Shown in pieces: positions 59,317-64,000 of a stretch of 64,000 nt of DNA (the first letter of the stretch is position 1; each line of letters opens with the position of its first letter). A model generated the notes under the pieces. It was not told the DNA's origin and did no database searches. It saw only the letters and a program-made list of their open reading frames with translations. Made by a program: the position numbers and the translations under genes. The stretch comes from Bacillota bacterium (GTDB lineage Bacteria > Bacillota > Clostridia > Christensenellales > DTU072): positions 62,001 to 126,000 of the forward strand of contig JAEXAB010000003.1 in assembly GCA_023394875.1 (NCBI GenBank). Reading direction: 5' to 3'.

Positions 59317-59916
59317 TTACTTTATCTCTTCGTCTTCAATCTTTGTTTCTACAGCGGCTTTTTTCTTTTCGGAGATTTCGTTCTCTTCAACGCTGTAATA
59401 AAAAATTATATAAATAATCAAAAGCGCCGTTCCAATGGTAAGAAAGCTGTCGGCAAAATTAAAAATAGCAAAGTCAATTAGTTCAAAATAAACAAAATCT
59501 CTGACGTAACCAAGAAACATGCGGTCGATTAAGTTGCCGATTGCGCCCGCTAAGATAAGAACAAGAGAGCTTCTTAGAAGTTTGTTTCTTCTCGGGTAGC
59601 TGTAAAAAATAAAACCGATCATGAGAATGGAACAAACAAAAGAAATAATAGTCAGAGCGAAAGTTTGGTTTTTAAGAATACCAAAACCCGCCCCGGTGTT
59701 TTCTACGGCGGTAAAACGTATTACGTCTTTAATAATAATTATGTCCTTGACTGTGTCGCAGTAGCCGTAAATATATTTCTTGGTAAGCATATCGAAAACT
59801 ATCAAAAGCCCGATAATAATGATTTCGATACTACAAAATAGCCATCTTTTTTTATCTTTTACGGCATTTATAAAATCATTTTTGAATTTTACTACGTTAT
59901 CTTTCGTTTTTTTCAT
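59317..59916 (-). CDS. lspA: Lipoprotein signal peptidase II
   Basis: This 199-residue aspartyl protease cleaves lipoprotein signal peptides after lipidation. It has four membrane helices, AVENTGAGFGIL, the first catalytic-Asp motif AGAIGNLIDRM, and the second, FNFADSFLTIG. A charged Glu/Lys tail of about 25 residues extends the usual length. ATG 59916 has SD AAAGGG. It would process the lipoproteins at 26195, 31182 and 53024. Confidence 0.95.
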   Translation of the reverse strand: MKKTKDNVVKFKNDFINAVKDKKRWLFCSIEIIIIGLLIVFDMLTKKYIYGYCDTVKDIIIIKDVIRFTAVENTGAGFGILKNQTFALTIISFVCSILMIGFIFYSYPRRNKLLRSSLVLILAGAIGNLIDRMFLGYVRDFVYFELIDFAIFNFADSFLTIGTALLIIYIIFYYSVEENEISEKKKAAVETKIEDEEIK

Positions 59917-59918
59917 AT

Positions 59919-60212
59919 TCAACCCTTTATTGTATTTATTTTTACACCGCACGGTATCAGTATATACATTTTATATTTCAGTTTGTTTATCGCTCCGTTT
60001 AAGGCGAACACCGCTCCGCTCAAAAAATCCAGCATTCTCTGCGCTATATGCGGTGGCACTCCCTCAAAATCCACAATCGCCCCTTCGCTTTTTTGCAGCT
60101 TTTTTATAAGCTCCTCGACGTCGGAAAACTTATCGGGGCAAATAACGTCTATTTCTCTCTTCTTCTTGTCTTGTTTTTTTGCTCCCGATGCGTATTCGAT
60201 AAAACTAGCCAT
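59919..60212 (-). CDS. sepF: Cell division protein SepF
   Basis: This 97-residue protein is a short SepF: the C-terminal core DIDVICPDKFSD-type start, GAIVDFEGVPPHIAQRMLDF and LSGAVFALNGAI are conserved. SepF links FtsZ to the membrane; the N-terminal amphipathic helix may be in MASFIEYASG. ylmH and divIVA, usual neighbours, are not here. Start overlaps the yggS end by 8 nt. Confidence 0.9.
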   Translation of the reverse strand: MASFIEYASGAKKQDKKKREIDVICPDKFSDVEELIKKLQKSEGAIVDFEGVPPHIAQRMLDFLSGAVFALNGAINKLKYKMYILIPCGVKINTIKG

Positions 60213-60858
60213 TAGTTACCCTTTCTCCGAATATAGCTCTGCCAAGCCTGATTAAATTAGCTCCGCTTTTTAATGCTTCCACGTAATCATTGCTCATTCC
60301 CATAGACAAATAACAAAAATCCTTGCTCTTTATTCTTTGGTAGACGTTGTATACTTCGTCGAAAGTCTTTCTTAACTCATCTTTTGAATAAAAAATGGGG
60401 GCAACCGCCATAATTCCCCTAACTCTTATATGAGAAAAACAAGACAGTTCTTCCAAAAAACTAACAGCGTTTTCCAGATAAATACCGCCTTTTGTTTCCT
60501 CTTTGCCCGAATTTATTTCTATCAGAATATCTTGAACTTTATTGATTTTGGAAGCCTCTTTATCAATAACCTGCGCTAGATTAATGCGGTCAACACTGTG
60601 GATTAGCTCTACCTTGTCCACAATATATTTTACCTTATTGGTCTGCAATTGTCCGATAAAATCCCATCGTATCGATTTGTCGAATTTATCCAATAATTCC
60701 TGAACGCGGTTTTCCCCTGCAGCTAATATTTTTCCGCTGCTTAACGCCGTAAAAATTTCTTCAATACTTCTTGTTTTGGTTGCGGCAACCAATTTCGCAC
60801 CCGCGTTATATTTGTTTATATTATCGACAATGACGTTGATGTTTTCTATTATATTCAT
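60205..60858 (-). CDS. PLP homeostasis protein (YggS/YlmE family)
   Basis: This 217-residue TIM-barrel PLP-binding protein has the cofactor lysine in VAATKTRS (Lys28), FIGQLQTNKVKYI, VHSVDRIN-type text and LSMGMSNDYVEALKSGAN for phosphate binding. It precedes sepF as ylmE does in Bacillus. The start has no SD; a promoter spaced for a leaderless mRNA lies immediately upstream. Confidence 0.93.
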   Translation of the reverse strand: MNIIENINVIVDNINKYNAGAKLVAATKTRSIEEIFTALSSGKILAAGENRVQELLDKFDKSIRWDFIGQLQTNKVKYIVDKVELIHSVDRINLAQVIDKEASKINKVQDILIEINSGKEETKGGIYLENAVSFLEELSCFSHIRVRGIMAVAPIFYSKDELRKTFDEVYNVYQRIKSKDFCYLSMGMSNDYVEALKSGANLIRLGRAIFGERVTNG

Positions 60859-60864
60859 AAAAAT

Positions 60865-60893
60865 ATAATAACACTTTTTTATTAGGTATGCAA
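60865..60893 (-). promoter_or_regulatory. Promoter of yggS, predicted leaderless
   Basis: TTGCAT, a 17-bp spacer and TATTAT. Only six bases (ATTTTT) separate the -10 from the ATG, which puts +1 at the A of the start codon. Confidence 0.55.
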
Positions 60894-60907
60894 TTTTTTT
60901 CGGATAT

Positions 60908-61543
60908 TTATTGGTTATTGCCTTCGTCCATAGTAAGCCCTATTCTGTTAATACTTACTTCATAGGCAACTCGTACGTCCACAACGCCGTCATCGTTCAC
61001 TTTTTGGTACGTTCTGGACTGAATACGGCCGTTTATGAAGATTTTTTCTCCTACGGCAATATCCTTTACAAACCTTGCATTTCTACCCCAGGCTATACAC
61101 GGTAAATAATCGGACTTATTATAAGCGCGGTTTACCGCAAGCAAAATATCGCATATTTCTCTTTTGAAGGGAGTCATACGGTATACAGGCGGTTTGCAAA
61201 TATAGCCTGCTATGTCAATAATGTTGGGGTTCCTGCTTTCGTCGTTTTCCAACACGTCTCTGACAAAAAGTGTAAGCAACAATTTGCTTCTTCCCTCAGT
61301 CAGTTTGTTGTAGCTTCTTAGTTGTCCGGTTAATGTTATGGTATTACCCACCTTTACGTTGCCGTCGTTTAGCAGTCTTTCACTGATAGTAAAGGGTATG
61401 ACGTCGGATTGTTCGCTCAATCTGGAAACAGTTATTGCGCTCTCATAAAATCCCTCTCCGTACATCTGATGTGAAAACTTGGGTTCTTCGGCAATTACTC
61501 CGCAAACTGTCGCAATGTTGTTGTTCATCAGTTCATAATTCAT
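60908..61543 (-). CDS. Single-strand DNA-binding-like protein with two OB folds
   Basis: This 211-residue protein has an N-terminal OB-like half (ATVCGVIAEEPKFSHQMYGE) and a C-terminal SSB-type half with RAYNKSDYLPCIAWGRNARF and KIFINGRIQSRTYQK. Similar two-OB proteins accompany the standard SSB in Clostridia. ATG 61543 has SD AAGGAG at 9 nt. No replication partner is adjacent. Confidence 0.85.
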   Translation of the reverse strand: MNYELMNNNIATVCGVIAEEPKFSHQMYGEGFYESAITVSRLSEQSDVIPFTISERLLNDGNVKVGNTITLTGQLRSYNKLTEGRSKLLLTLFVRDVLENDESRNPNIIDIAGYICKPPVYRMTPFKREICDILLAVNRAYNKSDYLPCIAWGRNARFVKDIAVGEKIFINGRIQSRTYQKVNDDGVVDVRVAYEVSINRIGLTMDEGNNQ

Positions 61544-61556
61544 AATTTCGTACTCC

Positions 61557-62315
61557 TTAATTGGAATGTTGTATCCCACTGTTATCTATATAAAAATTAC
61601 TTTCTATTACCAATTCATCCATCCTCACTAATGTTAATCCTTTGTTCTTTATGCCTAATAAAACAAGTGGCAATGCGTCCAATATATGATCGCTGTTGTT
61701 GTGGCAAAGTATTATAGAACCGCTTTTTGCCTTTGACAATATCCTTTCGGCTATTTCTTTACCCGATATCCCTTTCCAATCCAAGCTGTCTACGTCCCAC
61801 TGAATACACTGCATATTCATTTCGGTAACAACGTTTATAAGCTGATTGTTATACTCACCGTAGGGCGCACGAAAATATTTTGCATCTTGACCTATTATGT
61901 CCTTTATTTTCTTATTGGTAGAACTTATTTCCAGTTGCATTTCCTGACCGCTTAGCTTATTAAAGTGCGGATGGTTGGTACTGTGGTTGCCTATAAGATG
62001 CCCTCTGTCCGATATTTCTTTAACCAGTTCGGGATACTTGTCTATCCAGAAACCAACCAAAAAAAATGTGGCTTTTACTTGATACGTATCGAGCAAATCA
62101 AGTATACCTTTGGTTTTATCCCCACCCCACGCCGCATCAAAACTAATAGCTACTTTGTTACTGTCGGTGTCAACCGCATAAATGGGAATTTGTTTTTTTG
62201 CGGCATTAGCCGAAACCACCTGTATGCCCTCTACGGTAAGAACCACTCCCGTTATAATAACGGCTAACAAAATTAAGGCAATAATAATTTTGCTCTTTTT
62301 CACCACTAAAAACAT
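61557..62315 (-). CDS. Polysaccharide deacetylase, PdaB-like
   Basis: This 252-residue protein has an N-terminal membrane anchor (about 10-28) and a NodB domain: ISFDAAWG with the metal/catalytic Asp, the metal motif GNHSTNHPHF (H-x3-H type), FRAPYGEYNN and IQWDVDSLDW. This matches the sporulation PdaB family better than PgdA. ATG 62315 is chosen with SD AGGAG. Confidence 0.88.
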   Translation of the reverse strand: MFLVVKKSKIIIALILLAVIITGVVLTVEGIQVVSANAAKKQIPIYAVDTDSNKVAISFDAAWGGDKTKGILDLLDTYQVKATFFLVGFWIDKYPELVKEISDRGHLIGNHSTNHPHFNKLSGQEMQLEISSTNKKIKDIIGQDAKYFRAPYGEYNNQLINVVTEMNMQCIQWDVDSLDWKGISGKEIAERILSKAKSGSIILCHNNSDHILDALPLVLLGIKNKGLTLVRMDELVIESNFYIDNSGIQHSN

Positions 62316-62442
62316 CGGCTTTTCTCCTATCTTATAGTTAATATTGAAAAATAAATTGTTTACCTTTGTCGAAAAATCACTTTTTTTGGCTTTCGACCAA
62401 AGTTCCACTTCTTTTCACTAAAAAGATATGCTAAATAACCGA

Positions 62443-64000
62443 TTATTTATGACTTTTATTTGCGTTTTTTGCCTTAGAAAACGATTTGGAAGATTTGTTT
62501 TTGTTATATTTGTTCAAAACGGGAGAGATTATTCCCTTGTTTTCGATTTTCTTATATTGAAGTAAAGCCCTCTGCACCGTTTTTTCCTCAACGGAACGCG
62601 GAACGAAGACTTCCTCATTGGTATCGGGATCTATGCCGGTATAAAACATACAGGTTGATTTAGTGGCAGGAGTTGGATAAAAATCCTGCACTTGTTCGGG
62701 CATATATCCTATTTTCATCAAGTATTCGGTCAACTTAACGGCGTCTTCCACCGTGCAACCGGGATGGGAAGAAATAAGATACGGCACTAAATACTGTTCT
62801 TTATTTAACTTAATATTTTTCTTGCGGAATTCCTCTGCAAACTTAATATAAAGCTCAAAAGGCGGCTTGTTCATATATTTTAATACTTTGTTGCAGCTGT
62901 GTTCGGGCGCCACTTTCAATTGTCCGCTAATATGATGTTCTACCAATTCATTAAAAAAGGTCTGGTCCTTGTCATACAGCAAATAATCATACCTTATACC
63001 GCTTCTGATAAACACTTTTTTGACGTTGGGAAGATTTCTTACAGTACGCAGAATATCCAAATATTCGCTATGGTCCACAAAAAGGTTTTTGCACGGCTCA
63101 TAGCCTATACACTGTTTATCCTTGCATACTCCCAAAGTCTTTTGCTTTTCGCAGCTTGGATTGCGGAAATTCGCCGTGGGTCCACCTATATCATGAATAT
63201 AGCCCTTAAAATCGGGTAAGGTTGTTAATTTTATTGCTTCAGCTACGATGCTGTCTTTACTACGTTTGGAAATAACCCTTCCCTGGTGAAAGCTTAAAGC
63301 ACAATAAGAACAACTGCCGAAACACCCCCTGTGGTCGGTGATAGAAAATCTTACTTCTTCCATAGCGGGAATATTTCCTTTATAATAAGGATGGGCGCGC
63401 CGCATATAAGGAAGGTTATAAACTTTGTCCATTTCCTCTACGATAAGGGGGCGAGCGGGAGAGTTTACTATTACGTATTCCTTCCTATGTTTTTGCGCAA
63501 TTGTTTTGCCTGATATATAGTTGTTGTTCTGGTATTGAATTTTATACGCCTTGACGTAGGCTTTTTTGTCGGACAAGACCTCTTCAAAGCTAGGGCAGAA
63601 TATTATTTCTCCGTTGTTGAATTTTTCTTTGACGCTTTCCGACAAATTATTATAGCTTGACAAATAAGCGGTGCCTTCCACGTCCTTAATTTTCTTAATA
63701 GGCACCCCTTTTTTTATAAGATTAAGAATATCCCACCACTCCTTTTCTCCCATGCCGTACATCAACAAATCGGCTCTGGAATCCACCAGAACTGAGGGCA
63801 TAACGGTGTTCGACCAATAGTCATAATGCGCCATTCTGCGTAGACTTGCTTCCATTCCTCCGATAATTACCGCGACGTCGGGATAAAGTCTCTTTACCGC
63901 TTTGGAATAAACGGTAACAGCTCTGTCGGGTCGGCGTCCAAACGCGCCGTTTTCGGTATATTCGTCAAACTTTCTTCTCTTTTTGCTGACGGTGTAATTA
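62443..64000 (-). CDS. YgiQ/UPF0313-family radical SAM protein (5' end outside window)
   Basis: The frame continues past the window edge. The ATG at 63855 lies inside a conserved stretch (VAVIIGGMEASLRRMAHYDY), so it is not the start. The radical SAM cluster is CFGSCSYCA (C-x3-C-x2-C). Also visible are FYPTPATKSTCMFYTG and a Lys/Asn/Ser-rich tail. About 519 residues are seen; the family is near 600-700. The reaction is unknown. Confidence 0.93.
   Translation of the reverse strand, partial: NYTVSKKRRKFDEYTENGAFGRRPDRAVTVYSKAVKRLYPDVAVIIGGMEASLRRMAHYDYWSNTVMPSVLVDSRADLLMYGMGEKEWWDILNLIKKGVPIKKIKDVEGTAYLSSYNNLSESVKEKFNNGEIIFCPSFEEVLSDKKAYVKAYKIQYQNNNYISGKTIAQKHRKEYVIVNSPARPLIVEEMDKVYNLPYMRRAHPYYKGNIPAMEEVRFSITDHRGCFGSCSYCALSFHQGRVISKRSKDSIVAEAIKLTTLPDFKGYIHDIGGPTANFRNPSCEKQKTLGVCKDKQCIGYEPCKNLFVDHSEYLDILRTVRNLPNVKKVFIRSGIRYDYLLYDKDQTFFNELVEHHISGQLKVAPEHSCNKVLKYMNKPPFELYIKFAEEFRKKNIKLNKEQYLVPYLISSHPGCTVEDAVKLTEYLMKIGYMPEQVQDFYPTPATKSTCMFYTGIDPDTNEEVFVPRSVEEKTVQRALLQYKKIENKGIISPVLNKYNKNKSSKSFSKAKNANKSHK

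Overview
The window looks like a low-GC Clostridia-type Firmicute, probably from an uncultured gut lineage (the lineage is inference). Evidence is Firmicutes-style synteny (yicC-gmk-rpoZ-coaBC-priA-def-fmt-rsmB-rlmN-rsgA-rpe; yqfC-yqfD-pgpH-ybeY-era-yqzL-recO), strong Shine-Dalgarno sites, sigma-A promoters with 17-bp spacers, and spore-lineage genes (yqfC, yqfD, a 25-codon spoVM, a PdaB-like deacetylase).

Bases 1-10465 are the end of an integrated, conjugative-type element abutting a minus-strand tRNA-Ser(GCU). The plus strand has the 3' end of a SNF2/RapA-like helicase gene followed by a 1065-residue sacsin-like (Hsp90-fold) ATPase with a C-terminal zinc module, a plausible anti-phage pair. 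Convergent to it is a tightly overlapped minus-strand operon: nine small, often acidic unknown proteins, a PcfK-like/MutS-domain-I fusion, PcfJ and one more unknown. The roughly 700 bp between this operon and the tRNA hold a long inverted repeat with a 41-codon hydrophobic frame, stacked terminators and short inverted repeats.

Bases 10586-27946 are chromosomal: rdgB and a GH3 beta-glucosidase, a small conserved orphan, gapA, leuS, an mscS pair, ftsY-smc, a dCMP deaminase, a DUF421/DUF4363 pair and a lipoprotein metallophosphoesterase. The GH3 and phosphoesterase promoters share a 14-bp palindrome in the same register. An intact IS3-family element (27980-29272, TSD TTT) sits in the loop of the phosphoesterase terminator.

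From 29305 to the right edge every gene is on the minus strand: an M28 peptidase, a NusG-II/ApbE/RsmA set, nth, spoVM, the rpe-to-yicC housekeeping block, ligA-pcrA-dgt, ppdK, recO to yqfC, rluD-lspA-sepF, yggS, ssb, pdaB and a YgiQ-type radical SAM gene cut by the window edge. Several conserved blocks are compacted: prpC-prkC and remA are missing from the first, phoH, dgkA and cdd from the second (with ybeY and era fused), and rsgA apparently starts at AUA.
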